Assembly: GCA_019843655.1 (NCBI GenBank)
Contig: JACDQD010000002.1
Span: 15,089,154 to 15,153,153, forward strand
Reading direction: 5' to 3'
Source of the DNA: Lethocerus indicus
Lineage: Eukaryota; Arthropoda; Insecta; Hemiptera; Belostomatidae
Length of the DNA stretch: 64,000 nt
Shown: positions 26,061-39,449 of the stretch, in pieces
Numbering within the stretch: the first letter of the stretch is position 1
Layout of the letters: the number at the start of each line of letters is the position of its first letter
Notes under the pieces: model-generated
Seen by the model: the letters and a program-made list of their open reading frames with translations, nothing else
The model's database searches: none
What the model was told of the DNA's origin: nothing
Program-made: the position numbers and the translations under genes

Positions 26061-28500
26061 TTCATTTCGTAATTATAATAATTTATATCGAGAAATTCGT
26101 ATTCCAATAATTCATATTTTCAATTTAACTGCGGTGGGGAAGAATTCCTCGGACCTACTTGCGGCAATCCATTAGGCCCCCTCCAAAATTAGTCCACGAC
26201 CCAAGAAATTCTGATCATAATTCTCGTACGGGAGAATCGATAATGCTGCCAGGTATATTGCGGACTATCGGACGTCGCAGGGTTGTCTGTGGGGCCGAGG
26301 GTTTAACTTCTCCGGCAATAAGGAGGTTTAGGCTGGTTGAGTGAACTCGAGTTCTTATCCCACATATAGCTCCCCCACCCCTACCAGACAAACATCTATT
26401 ATCCGACGATACTGCTGCCTTCCTCCGCCCACGTCTCCGTTGCTGCTGCCTCTACCGCTCTGCCGCTCCACTATATCCCTCAAGACTTATGCTCCCCCTT
26501 TGACAATACCAATTAGTATTATTCGGCTGCTCCGGGCTTATCCGTGAAATTGGAATCAAGGAAATTGATACGTTACTCGCCAACTTCATATACTTTATAC
26601 GTTATTTTGTAAATCGTTTAAAATTATAAATTTACGGGCAGGCTATTCCTTTTGAACTTTGAATTGTTCGATACGTTAATCTAATATATAATATAATAAC
26701 GTTCTTGTATTTAACATAATCTTAAGAATTCGTCTTAAGTCGGTCTCGTTCTCCGATTAAGAATTGTTACGCCTCACGAGTGGATATTGTGGGAGGGGGC
26801 CTGGAGACCGGTGAGGATGCGGTTCGTGTCTAAGTTGTTGTGCCCGGTTGGCTGGGAGTACAATGAGCCATTATGTGCGCGGCCGGGGTCATGTTAGCGG
26901 GTCAAGTGGCAGACGGGGGGAGACAAAGCTCAGACAGGCCGGAGAGCCGGCAGCCCCGCACCAAAAACGGATACCCCGAACGATAGCGGAGCCGGGCAGA
27001 GGGGAGCCGCCCCGATTCCCGCCATAAAAAGACAACACACCCTCGCAAAGCACTCCGATTGCCACCCTACCGGCTTCCCTCCCTCCATCCCACCCCCCTC
27101 ACTCCCACCCCTCCCATTGATAGCGGCCAATTCATAAACATTAAATAGGAATCCTAAAAGCCACCTATAAAATAATTCTAACCCGACCCTCCCCTATAAA
27201 GGACTCCTTGACAGTTTAAATGGAACTTAACTTTTATGAATCCGGTCGGGTGAACCTCTTTTCGCTTTTTACCACTGAATAAAATCAGGACCCGTAATCG
27301 AGGGGCCTAAATGTTTTCTAAAACCGTTCGTTATCCTAGTATTTGAGTTATCCTTTTTTCCGAGTTCGAGGTTTCGTTAGCTAGCTTCGATTTGACATAA
27401 TCTTTCCTTCAAAAAAATACCGAGGTACCTAACTATGCCGGCGGCTGACGGAGAATCGCAGAATTGCACTGAGAATACACTGAGAATTGCAGAGTGATGC
27501 CAATCCTGGTCACGTAGAGACCGGTCTATCTCTCGATGTGAGAGATATAAACCAATCGCAATGTATATGTGATGGTAATTAATTGAAAAAAATAATGGAA
27601 AATATTTTACAAAAGTGACACTTTATTCGTTTATTTTTTATTTCATTTATTTGTATTCTCTTTAGTCTTAAGCTGAAGCATAGTTAGTAGCCTTCCTTGC
27701 GTCAGTGATATACTGACTGTCAGTAACAATAGAAAAAGACTGACAAAACTGTTGAACCGATTTCAGGGAAAATTATTTTATGCAAAGTTATTGTACGATA
27801 ATAATTATTATTTTATTATTTATTTATTTAAATTTAATTTTAAATTATTTTTTATTTATTTTTCATTTCATTCTTATATCGCTATCTTTTTTTGAAAATA
27901 TATGGAAAATACCACACCGTCACTCCATGCAAGGAAGATCTCGCCATAAATTTCGTGAACTATATGGAGAAATGAGAACGACACCGGTACCGAAAACACG
28001 CCTTAAATTTAAGCCGTAAATGAAAGACGGAGACCGGACACAATTTCTGTCGGGCGTGGAGCCGCCCCCTTGCTAATTGTCGATAGTCATCGGCAGTTTA
28101 GTGGGATAGTAAAGGAAGCGAGATAGAAGTAGTGGGGGTGGGGAGCGGGAGAAAGAGATAGAAGAGTAACAAGCGCTTAGTTTAGTACCCGGGATCGTAG
28201 CGGTGTTTATGTGTCGCGTTGTCTCGTGATTGGATTACGTTTAGAGGGTAATCCGGGGGTGTCGGGCGATGAGGCCCCCGGGAGCGGCTTAATGACGCGA
28301 AGGGTGGTGGCGGGGCCGCCTCCCCGGGGACAGAGTGGCCCCGACTGGAGATTGTCTCTACTCAATAGCCGGCCGGCTCCCCCTTATTGCCCGACGACCG
28401 ATCCCTGCCCCCCCAGACTTCATACCGGTGTTCTACACCTTCCCGCTAGCAATTCTTACATTACACCCGCTATAAGAACTTAGCTAATATGAACTGTACA
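26061..28500. other. Non-coding: islands 26130-26560, 26760-27200, 27420-27540, 28020-28490
   Basis: The island at 26760-27200 has GTGCGCGGCCGGGG and CCACCCCTCCC; the one at 28020-28490 has purine tracts (GTGGGGGTGGGGAGCGGGAG) followed by GGGGCCGCCTCCCCGGGG. The intervals 27200-27420 and 27545-28015 are AT-rich. Confidence 0.45.
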
Positions 28501-31500
28501 TTATTTTCCCAGATTAAGAGAAAATATAACCTCATCTATACCCTAAGATGACACAAATGATTTGGAACATGAGGAAGGGGACGAACATGTACTTGTGTTC
28601 ACTTTGGGATAATACTCGACCAATAAAAAGGTCTCTAGAAATTCGAATAACTTGTTCCGTACGTTCTTACAAGTTTGTTTTGATGATTCATTATCACTAC
28701 TGATGTAATTATTAAAGAAAATTTGGAGTGACCAATTTAAATTAATTACACAAAGCATGGTTCTTATTCACATTCGACGTTCACCTGCATAATAATTTTT
28801 AAATTAATGGGATTATCAAAAGTACAATTTTAGTTAGTAGACCGCTTTCGGCATGAGAATCTGGTTCAAGAAAAATACCACAGTAATATAAATAGTAGAT
28901 TTAGTTTAGCTTACATTAATTGTTTTGTAATATAAAATTACCCTTTGATAATCTCTTTACCTTTATTATTCTTCTACTGTGTTTATCGTATATGTATAAT
29001 ATTTATTGTATAAATATTATTAAGATAGCGCCAATGCTGGATTTGATGTTTACGAGGCGTTAAGAATTGCGGGGATGAGGGAGTAAATAGATAACAAGAA
29101 ACAAATAGTAGGTGATTATAGGAAGCCTGGGGTGTGGGTGGATGCGGGCGTCACAGCATTCATCGCCCTATCGCTTTCTCATCATTTCTTCCGCTAAAAT
29201 TAACCGGGACCTCCCTTTCTTACCGATTATTTGTCTTTCAAACTTCTCCCCCCTCGGGCTCCGGTTATCCATCTCTACTTTGCTTAGAAAGAAGTAAACG
29301 GACCTTTAATTTGTTACTAACTTAATACCAGCGAATTAATCTTGAAATGTCAATAAGATACAAAGTTTTCTTAAACGTACTCTCAAATAGAATAGAGTAT
29401 TCATGGTTGACTTTGGATGAAGCAGAGACATTTTCCATTGGAAATTTTGTTTAATTAAATCATTAAAAAGTCTGGAAAAATGACATTCGAGATCCAATGG
29501 AAGTAATAAGAGTACGAGCAGATTGTGCAAGAACCGGTAGGAATATGGATTGATAAAGTGAATGTAACTTGTGATACATATAATTTGGAATTTTTCTTAC
29601 TCCAGATTATTAGATAGCGATCTTTGATCCTATGTTTAGAACGAAAATACAATTATTTTCCGCATTGCTTACTGCAATACACAAAATTTAATAAGGTAAA
29701 TCGGTATGGAATGATTAATATATTCCCTATTAAATTAATTCTCAATATATTCTTTAATGGAGGAAGAAACCTTATATCGAGACGGATACAGAGGGTAAGC
29801 AAGAGGTAGATGGTACGCCTTGAGGGATAGCGGTACGTTATGGAAGGTTCCTCTATCAATTACCGGAGTGTAAACACGGTTTCCTGGTGGCGAGAGGGGG
29901 TAGGGTCGCATTATATTAATTTGTACAGGCGAGGGTTGACCACCAATTAGCAGTTTAGATAAGGGACTGACCTCAACACACATCGTATACAAGTCAAACC
30001 ATTATCAGGCCGGCCGGGCAAGCCCTGGGACCAGCCAACCTGCTAATGTTACACTTTCTAAACAGGCTCACGTTTAGAGACCGCCCCCGCCGCCCCCGAC
30101 ACATCCCACTACCCCACTATTAACTCTCCCTTTTTAACCAGTTAAACACCTTGAGTTCGTTATTTCTTTTTTTAATTACCGAACCGACGTTCGCCCAAGA
30201 TAATGTTATACTTATTGCCACTGTATTTCAAAAGGGACTAAGCTCGGGTGCCACCACTCTCGCCCAAGTAACGCCTTATCTCAAATCTTTCTGTAATCGT
30301 TCGTCAGGGCTTGACATCACCTGTGATGGATGGTGATTAGTAGTAGCACCGGTAATTTTCTTTATTAAATTACCCCAACCTGTATCATCGTGACAAAGAT
30401 CAAAATCGGAAATGGATTAAATCGTATTTTAAGATTCTTTTTGTATTACCATTTGATGGACACGCGAAATTATATAATTTATTTATACGACGACTTACAA
30501 CGATTTACAATTTATTCGACATAAATCGCGTTTAATTCAATTTCAAACAACGATGCGTTTTCAGTTATACATCAGGCATAAGAATCATATGGATCATATA
30601 AGGATCATATTTTATATGATATACACCGTCAAGGTGATATTATATTTCCAAATTCGACACATCTGAATAATTCAACGCATACGATATAATTACTTCGGGC
30701 GTTCCCTAATTTATACTGGTAACGGACAGGCAGTCCGTAATGAAATTACGCTCAGGTAAAACCATCGGATCGACTGTCTCAGATATGAGCAGCTTACGAT
30801 TCGTACGAATAATAATAATAATAATCTTGGGGACTCTAAAATGAGTAAATTAATCATAGGGGTCGAACTGAGCAGTCGAATACACCGAGTGTATTCGATT
30901 TTTGAACCAACCCAAAGTGTAATATTTTCGACAGGGCACACGTATAATCCATTCTGTTATATGTTCCACAGCATGTTGTTAACACAGGCCGTTGTGACGT
31001 TATACTCGGAGGCGGAGAAAGCCAAAAACCTGATTGCCTTTATCTATATTCAAGGCGTTACCTTGAGTGTGGGGAGGCCCGGCGCCCCGGCAACCGCCCG
31101 CGACGTTGTGAAATAAACCGTGCAAATTGAAACCGCCTTATGCATTTTCGCATTCCGTATGTACAGCCAGTCAATCACTCGCGAAATATTATTGCTAATC
31201 CGGTGGGCAGAGAGCGCCATCATTTCCCTGCCGTGTCAGACCCACATTTCATAGCTCCATCTCCAACCCCCCCCCCCCCAGACTTGCCTCCACATTTTTT
31301 TGGACCATCTCAAATTCGTTTTCAAGTACAAATTAATACTACGACGAAGAACCGACTCTCCCTTTCTTATCACGATTCACTGTACACACTTACTAGATCG
31401 ACCAAGTAATTAGAACTCTCAGATATTGTCCCAACGTTGTTATTTTGTAAACAATGAAAAGTACATTCGATCTTTAATAGACTGCAGAACTGGGTTGGAT

Positions 31501-31830
31501 TCACAGCGCAAAATTCTGAATTTATAGCTTAAACTATGCCGAATCGCATATTGGTTCCTCCATCGGCGACCGACATGCTTACCGTGCTTCGCTAATTGAC
31601 CGATGACTGTGGTGAGAGACATCACCCGATCTAACGCAGGGCCAAATCATTCAATTGAGAATGGTGATTGGTTGTTGTTTTCTATTATTAAATCTTGGGT
31701 GGAAGTTAAAATGATGAAATCGGATGCGATTAAATTGGATGCAATATAAGGTTCGAGAGTTTCGTTCGAATAAAAGTAATTACGATAAGATATTCTCCTT
31801 ATCAAGTTTACTTAAGATATCATAGGTGGA
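28501..31830. other. Non-coding: islands 29080-29310, 29820-30140, 30980-31290
   Basis: A C14-15 run lies at 31268-31282. Near 30575-30625 the motif GGATCATAT is repeated three times. An (AAT)n tract is at 30808-30825. No supported gene. Confidence 0.4.
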
Positions 31831-33720
31831 AACTATGGGTGGAAGTGTGTATGTGCCTGTCCGTTATCGGGGGGTGGCCGGCACGGCACTCTGCCCCTAA
31901 CAGGATGAAGCTACCCGCTACCTAAGATCCCAAGTCACGTTCCCCGCTCCTCCCTCCGATCACCATCTCTTTCTATCTCTTCCCCTTCACCGTCCTATTT
32001 CTCCCTCTGTCCATTCGGGTCCACGTTCACAGGCTCGACCGTCGCCGCTCTAGTACCTCCCTAATCAACCGGCGGAGATCCCTCAGCTGCCAATTATGGT
32101 CTGACACAAAATTGCTTCTCCTTCAGAATGTGTTGTATTCTTCCTAATTCGGGCGACCGTCGGGGCAGATGCATACTGCCGATATACCGTCTTAACTAAT
32201 GTATAAATCAAATGCGAAAATAGAAAAAAAGAAGGGTAATTACTGGTGCGGCGGGGGACTGAAGCCGAACAGTAATGAGCGGTCAGAAATTGGTGAACGG
32301 AAAAGAGGGAGACGAAGACGGCAGTTGGGGGGAGGAAACAGTGCCATTGAGGCATTGATCCTCAGAAGAGGGAACGAGAGAGAGAGGGGGTGGGGGAGCC
32401 GGTGAGAGGGAGAGTGATACAGGCTAGGCGAGAGAGAAAGATAGAGGGATACACTGTGGATTGTGGTTGGGGGATGGGGGATGGGGGATGGGGGATGGTA
32501 CCGCGGTAGTGGAACCGCCCGCTGGCAGACTGCCTAATAACTCGGATACATTCTCGGACCCAAAGACCACTACCACCATCCTCCAACCCCAATAATTCAC
32601 GATTACCAATTCCCCACGATTTGTATTACATCCGGGCCTATTACTTTATTAGGGAGAAAAGGGATCAGGCCGATAAGATGGATCCCCGATTCAGTTCGCT
32701 AGTAACAGAATAATATATTTCCTACTAAATGCCCAACCGATTAATTTTATTCTAAATCTTAAAATAATATTTTGATAATGATGACTCTAAATTTAAACTA
32801 ATTTAAGCGATGATAACATATAATGTGGTTTCTTAAAAATACAAAAATTATAACACTAACCGAATTACAAGAAACTCGCTTAAATATAGATAAAGGGTGG
32901 GTGGTATGTAATATGTGTTTTAAACTCAGAAGTGTGGATTATTAGTAATGTAGTCTGGCGTCTCTTTTGAATTTAATTACCATAGCTATCATGAACCTTG
33001 TTTATCTGAAATCGTTACGTCCATTTTGAAGCACAGGTTATATCTGAATTAAGAGTCTTAAATTTGTCATATAAGTTATTTACGCGGATATTTCCCAAAC
33101 TTCCCAGAATAAATAAAAGATAAAGAACAGAAGGAAGCAGAAAGTGGGTGGAATTATGGTAGTCCAAACGTCCAATTACGAGAAGCGAAATGCATAGAAT
33201 ATAACAAATATACGAGGATACAGTTAATAATGCCAATGTGATTATACCACATAAACTCTACAGCGAAAGTTTGCTGCCAAAAATGTTTTAAAGGCATAAT
33301 TTGTTGCACTGCGATTGTAGAAAATTCAATATTATATCAATAATCCGATCTTCGGACAATCCAGAACTCCCAACGGGATTCCGATTGAACGAAGAATGTT
33401 TTCATAGCAGCTCCTTTAGGGGAAAGTTCCGGACACGGAAGGGACGAAGTGCGAACTGGGCCCAATAAAGAGGCAATAAACAAGAAGTTTCCGCCAGGGC
33501 GAGAGGGAAGGAGCGAACGAAAGAGAGAGAGAGAGAGAGGAGGAGAGAGGGAGAGAGGGAGAGAGAGAGTGAGAGAGAGAAGGAAGGGTGGAGTACAGAG
33601 TTGGGCGTCGCAGCTTTACCGGTTGAAGAGGCCGTGATTAGGTCACTTGTATCGAGTCGGGATAAATCATGCCCAAACGCCCCCGCCATCTGTTCATATT
33701 GTAAAATAGAAATCATTACT
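31831..33720. other. Non-coding: long islands 31850-32700 and 33360-33720
   Basis: The first island is 850 bp, the longest in the window, with a G-quadruplex-type repeat at 32469-32496. The second carries perfect and imperfect GA tracts at 33521-33580. Between them (32705-33355) lies AT-rich DNA. Confidence 0.45.
32469..32496 (+). repeat. Four tandem GGGGGAT units (G-quadruplex candidate)
   Basis: Four runs of five G separated by AT, immediately repeated. This satisfies the usual four-run rule for an intramolecular quadruplex with 2-nt loops. Confidence 0.9.
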
Positions 33721-36280
33721 TAGTTCCATAAAGACAGTAAGGCTGCTTAATAAACTTGTTTATAATCAGACCGATAGGCCCTTTATCAATGTTTTCCTTG
33801 TGTATTGTTCCTTTTATCTATGTTTTTTGAAGTGACAGGAGGGGTTATGTTAATTTAAGGCTTTGTTTCTATTAGCTAATTTTCTACTGTAACATGAATA
33901 TAATCTAATATACAAATGCACAAATACATCGTAACAATTTGCATTTAATCCGATAAGTTAAACTTATCACTTAAATAAGTTAAGTGATAAGTTACTTGTC
34001 ACTTGTCATCTTATTGTTCATAACGCTCGTTTGATACTGTACCGGACCAATGTAGGATACCATTAGCAATGCTGCGATAATAATCGACAAATAGGTGTCG
34101 GACCCAATAACATTATGAGAACAATTGATTCTGTTTATTTAATTCCAGTATGAGGTTTTTCTATATCTGTTTTTAATTTATATGAATTTTATAATAATCT
34201 CGTACTTTGAATACTTTTTACACTCAGGCGTACCCACCACTTTTATTACTATTGCGGCCGACATACACAAGCAACTAACCGTATTACTAACTGAATATTG
34301 CGTACAACGGATAAATGCTAAACCGGAACCATACCAGGCGGGACTGAAATCACACGAATGGTGAAATTAATTATTTTTCTACATCTACTATTCATCCCGT
34401 AAACAATTTGCATTTTTCTATTTTTACGGTAATGTAATATGAATGTTAACACTTCCACAGCTCTAATTTGCATGCGTAAATTTAAGGAAGACTGAAAGGT
34501 CTGCTTTTCCAGATGTTACACTCGAATCTTATATCAACCCCCAGCGCACGAGAAACAAGTGTGCAGAAGTAGAGAAACTGTTTGCAGAAGTTTTTACTCA
34601 GGCTGATGCGATAAGTTGAGCCACTATACTCCTCCCAATCAGTGTCCTCTCGGTATTTATTACCGGACCGAGGAAATCCCCCCCGAGCGGCATTAAACTT
34701 CTGTTTGTCGGTGTAACCAATCAATGACCCATTAGGGCTCTATCGCTCCCACTCTTGGCCCGGGACAACTCCTGAACTGATTGGATTCTTCCTATTGAAG
34801 TGGTCATTCCTAGTTTCAAGCATCTAGCATAACCTTGTTTCGAATAAGTTAATAAATTCTCCCAACGTTTGATCTCGAGTGCTTTCGGTATAACGCCGTC
34901 CATCAGAAATTGATTTCCCTTAAAGTATTTAACAATTAGGTGTTATACAAAATTTTCGTTTTTCTAGCCCTACTCATGGCCTTTACTGAACCCATGTTAT
35001 TATTTTCATAAATTCATTTTTCTTGTTGTCTTGTTGGCGATAAAAACATTGGTCCGTGGAATTTTTGCCGTCCAGTATTAGATTATTTGATTGAGCGATA
35101 TTCCCATGAGTTCCATTATGACGGTTCATTTTTAGCGATTTTAGTACCATAAGCTATAAGATATCTAGGCTATATAATAATTTCATAAATTCATTCTTAT
35201 AACAATTTTCTTTAAATATAGCTAAATTTAGTTTAACAGACGAGATGCTCTATTTTAGGAACAACGATTCAATCTGTTATGGGACCCGTTGAACCATTGA
35301 GTGTACGGTGTTAGAGCAGTAACAACAGAGTGGCCTCAGGTCACGTACGGAGATAGCCTTACAGTAGGCTACCTGTACACAGGTCGGCGAGAGTTAAACA
35401 ACCGCATTTCGAAACGCTAGCGCGACTAACGATAAATATTTTGCGTTCCGACTTCCGCGGTGAGCCAAACACTTGAGGAGGGACCGGCCAATAAGTCGCG
35501 CCAACCCGAGGGAACAATAAGCCAGAGCCGGCCACCCAGCCCCAGGTGAGTCACGTCACCCTCATTATCTTTTCAATAAACCCAATAGGAATTACTTCCG
35601 TTTCCGACATCCTGTTGTTCCTAGGAACACGATTCGACACTCGGATCGAACTCTCTTGTTTTCATTGAAATAGATTGGCGTGAATTCCTAAAGCCGTTAT
35701 CAGTCTGAACTCGACAATGGGATCTTTATCAGCGCTGCTATTAATCGACAAATCTCCATTCCATAACACTTCCTGTTGTCTATTCGAGTGTTGTAGTGGT
35801 GTTCCCGTGTCATAAATGTAACACAAATCCTCACGATTCAATAAATAAGTAGAATTCTACAGTGATTACGTGGACTGAAATAAGATCATCGACCGATCCT
35901 CCGAGTATGTGGATAATGACTGTGCGCAATATTTCTTTCAATATTAAATATGTTACATTGAATATTCCGATGAAAACTGTGATTCCATTGGGTGTTTTTA
36001 AAAATATGTTTAGTTATACAGTGGAAATTGAGCATTTGTGGCGGAGATACACCGCGTTTCCAGACGGCCCTGGTGTGGCAGGGTATCAGGTCCCATTTTA
36101 ATTCTATACTGTAAAAATCTCCTTGTAGTTTCGACATCTTTTTAACGTTTGTTTTAATAGTAAAATAGCGGAATTTTTATGATAATGAATATTGGCGTAA
36201 AGATAATATAATTGCGAATAGAATATAGGTTTACGATTTTAGTAATGAAGATTTGGCCAGTGTAAAATCGAAAATGTCAT
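33721..36280. other. Non-coding: islands 34610-34780 and 35280-35570, GATA-type palindrome at 33961
   Basis: Mostly AT-rich. The island at 35440-35570 ends CCAGCCCCAGGTGAGTCACG. It contains GGTGAGT, a possible splice-donor word, but no matching coding frame precedes it. Confidence 0.4.
33961..33993. repeat. Perfect 14-bp inverted repeat with GATA motifs
   Basis: AACTTATCACTTAA (33961-33974), 5-nt spacer, then its exact complement (33980-33993). Each arm contains CTTATC/GATAAG, and another GATAAG lies just upstream at 33952-33957, making three GATA-factor-type sites in 42 bp. Confidence 0.85.
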
Positions 36281-38400
36281 AGTTAGAACTCTGTTTTTTT
36301 TTACTAGAACGGCTTCCTGGGAATTAATGCGGAAAGTAAAGTAGAGAAGACCGACGGATGTCGATTTCTTATCTGAGATTGGCGATAAAGCAGACAACTT
36401 CAGCTGGCTATAGCCGCGGGGACGGGGCGGTTAGGCTCGGAAATTAATCAATTATTTCCTTTAAAAGGATTTGCGGGGTTGGTGGTGATGGGGAAGGGGG
36501 TAGGTCTTAGGTCGAGGGTCTTATGTACAAAGGGTTGGAGGGGTGGATCCCGGATTTGCATAACTGTCAGTCGGGGCGGGGGTGGGTCGAGTGCCGCTCA
36601 TTAAAAATCGTCTAATACCTCGCCGGGACAGCACCGCTCCCCGCTGATAAGCGGCATTCAATAATAAAAAGTCTCCTTATGACCCCTCTAAGCCTGGGCT
36701 TTATGTAATTGCGCCTCCTCAAGATACAGCTTCATCTTAAACGCTTTCCTCCCCCTCTACTATATTATTAATATTACTGTTTAGCTCTCCCGCTGAATTT
36801 TTCTTACTTTTTTCTTAAACGAATGTAGTTCTTTTCCGCCGATAGACAATTCTATTCCTTCTAGTTACTTATACTCGTACCGTTACTTTCAAATGTTCTA
36901 AGTAGAATTTATCTGTTAGTTTTATCAGCAAGGCAATATAGAATTTAGTATTCTTATAATTGAAGCTTAATAAATAAAAAACTGTGATCGTGTTTGAAAT
37001 ATAAATAAATTCCGATTCAGACTCTAACGATTTTTAGTGAGACGGAAGGGTTGAAGATATTCTACCGTCACCTCTAGGAACACCAAATAAGTAAAACATA
37101 GCGGATAAAAAAGCGGTCGGTGGTGCCGCTGGACGGAGAGCAACCGGGAGAGACGGTAGACGGAGAGAGACAGAGTGAGAGAGTGTGCCCTGCTCTATCT
37201 CGACAATCTTCCCCTTGCTTTTTTTTCAACCCCGGGGCTACACACTCGAGTCGCCCCCTCCGGCTCATACCAGGGCTATATATGTAATATTTCTCGGTGC
37301 TTTATGACGGCAAAGTTGTGCGGGTAGCGGTGTGGGGGCGGGGGTAGGTGTGAATTTAATAACGCCCGTATAATTCAGTGGACTGGAGGGCCGTTTGGAA
37401 GGTGTCCAGAGGAGGACACGCTCCAAGACTATCCGGCAGGCAAACCCTCCCTCCCTCTCCCACTCATTCCCTCTCACCCTCTCTCTCTCCCTGTCCCGTA
37501 CAGGCCGCATTAACTCCCACTTTCATAACACACCATCCTCCCACTTGTTTCCCGACTGACCAATGAAACTATAAGGCTGTATGTACTCCTATTAGATACA
37601 GAACGTTAACTCAGAACTTAAAATAATAATTTGGAATAACAGTTTCATTACTTCGGTAATCTTGCGTATGAAATTGTCAGCATGACTGTAGAACCTACTG
37701 TATGAAAATATTAAAGTCTTTAGTAATCATTAATTATTTTTTAGACTACTAATCCGTAACATTTACTTACTCAATCCTTTTTCAACCCAAATTTCCTCTT
37801 AGGGTTGACATTTTATTAGACCTTAAATGTTTTTATTAGATGGTCTACTATTTCAATTAAACGATCGGTCCAAGCTACATTATTGTAATACATGTTATAA
37901 AATTACCGTAATTGTATGGTAATTTCTGTGGTCATAAGGAGGCAAGGGTTTTTTCTGGACGGTGTCCAGCTCAACTACCGGACCTCACTCGCTCCACCTA
38001 CCACATTCGCCCTCATTCCCCTTCTTTTCACTATATCATTCATTCGGCCCCAGTATCGGCACTTCTTTAAAATAATAGAGCCATTACCATATAACCTGAG
38101 ACCACTGCCCAGGCGTGGTCCAAAGAGGTCCACCGGATGTTTAAGATTTAGGTTCCTCGTATCCGTAAAATGTAGGCGTTTGCTTAATATGACTTAAGCA
38201 AAATGACGAATTACCAATTAAATCAATAACTATAACATGCCAACATTAGTTGAAATACACTGAAAGGAAAGCATACTTTTAAAAATACATGAAACAGCCG
38301 ATGAGATAGAAGGAGGATATAACTGTCATACAATTGTGGTAAGTCTCTAATCAATTTTACTATTATTTCTCAGAACGACCACATCGCTTTAACGATTCTT
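36281..38400. other. Non-coding: islands 36290-36740, 37040-37570, 37910-38170
   Basis: 36480-36600 is G-rich (GGGGAAGGGGGTAGG; GGGGCGGGGGTGGG). 37130-37190 and 37440-37500 carry broken GA/CT tracts. The rest is AT-rich. Confidence 0.4.
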
Positions 38401-39402
38401 TTTAAAGGCTGCCACTCTGGAGTACAGAGAACACGCACATGCACACACACACACACACACTCATGTCCCATAAGAGGAACATTTTCATTAGATGGTAAAG
38501 TTTTATTGAACGGCTTCAACTCGACTTGGTAAGTAGGCCCTAGCGTCTGGTTGAACGGAGGGCCATCGCTTAATAACGGACAGGCGACTTTGATATAACT
38601 TGTAAGGGGGTAAGAATGATAAGCCTGGTTAGTGCTACATCATTCCGCGCCCACGATCCCCTAGATTGCGTACTCAGCCGGCGACCCATTTACCGGCCCT
38701 GTATCAATTTCCCCTTGATCTTAGTTTGAAAGTTCACCCGCCCGACGGGGCCATGATTTGTAACGGATTAAGCTCCTTATTTTGTCTTTCATTCTTTCGA
38801 TGCGGCAAATTTATTCAGCAACGATTTTAATGATCAGCGAAAAATACGTTTGCAGTTCACTAACCCATATGCATGTCCCAGAAAGTGAGGACTGGTATCC
38901 CTATTGTTTCTCCTTGTTTCTCTAGCAGAGTTTTTAATACAGCGAATTAATACATTGAAATTTCTGCGATTTAATTCAGATTTGTAATTAATGATGGTAA
39001 CGAGAGGAATCTAACCGTTTCTAAACCTGGCCACACTAACTCTCAGTGCTACTCACAAAATCTATTCATAATATTTTGTAGCAAATGAAAAACCACAAAA
39101 TGTAAGATATCAGACAGGTCTTTTTACCTCTGTAAACATTATTTTATTTTTCAATTTATATAACTAATTATATATTCTACTAATGCATCAACTCTTCATA
39201 CTGAAAAACGGCAACGTTTATAGAAAAAAGGTTCAAAAGAATAAAGTGTTTCATTTATTCACCATTCCTCAATAATAAGCGATTAGGGTTGGCGAAGTTT
39301 GTGTTGTGTGTGAGAGGGCCTGAGCTCACAGGGAAATTGGCCTTGTTTGTTCTCCTTCTCGTTTTCACCGGGAGCTCACCGACGCAGGTCACCCTCCAGA
39401 CA

Positions 39403-39449
<47 letters not shown>

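Noticed and set aside
30841..31116. 91-codon open frame, plus strand
   Set aside because: Crosses from AT-rich DNA into a GC island with a change of composition; no family recognised.
35530..35560. CCCCAGGTGAGTCACG, splice-donor-like word in a GC island
   Set aside because: No open frame with coding character ends there and no partner acceptor exon was found.
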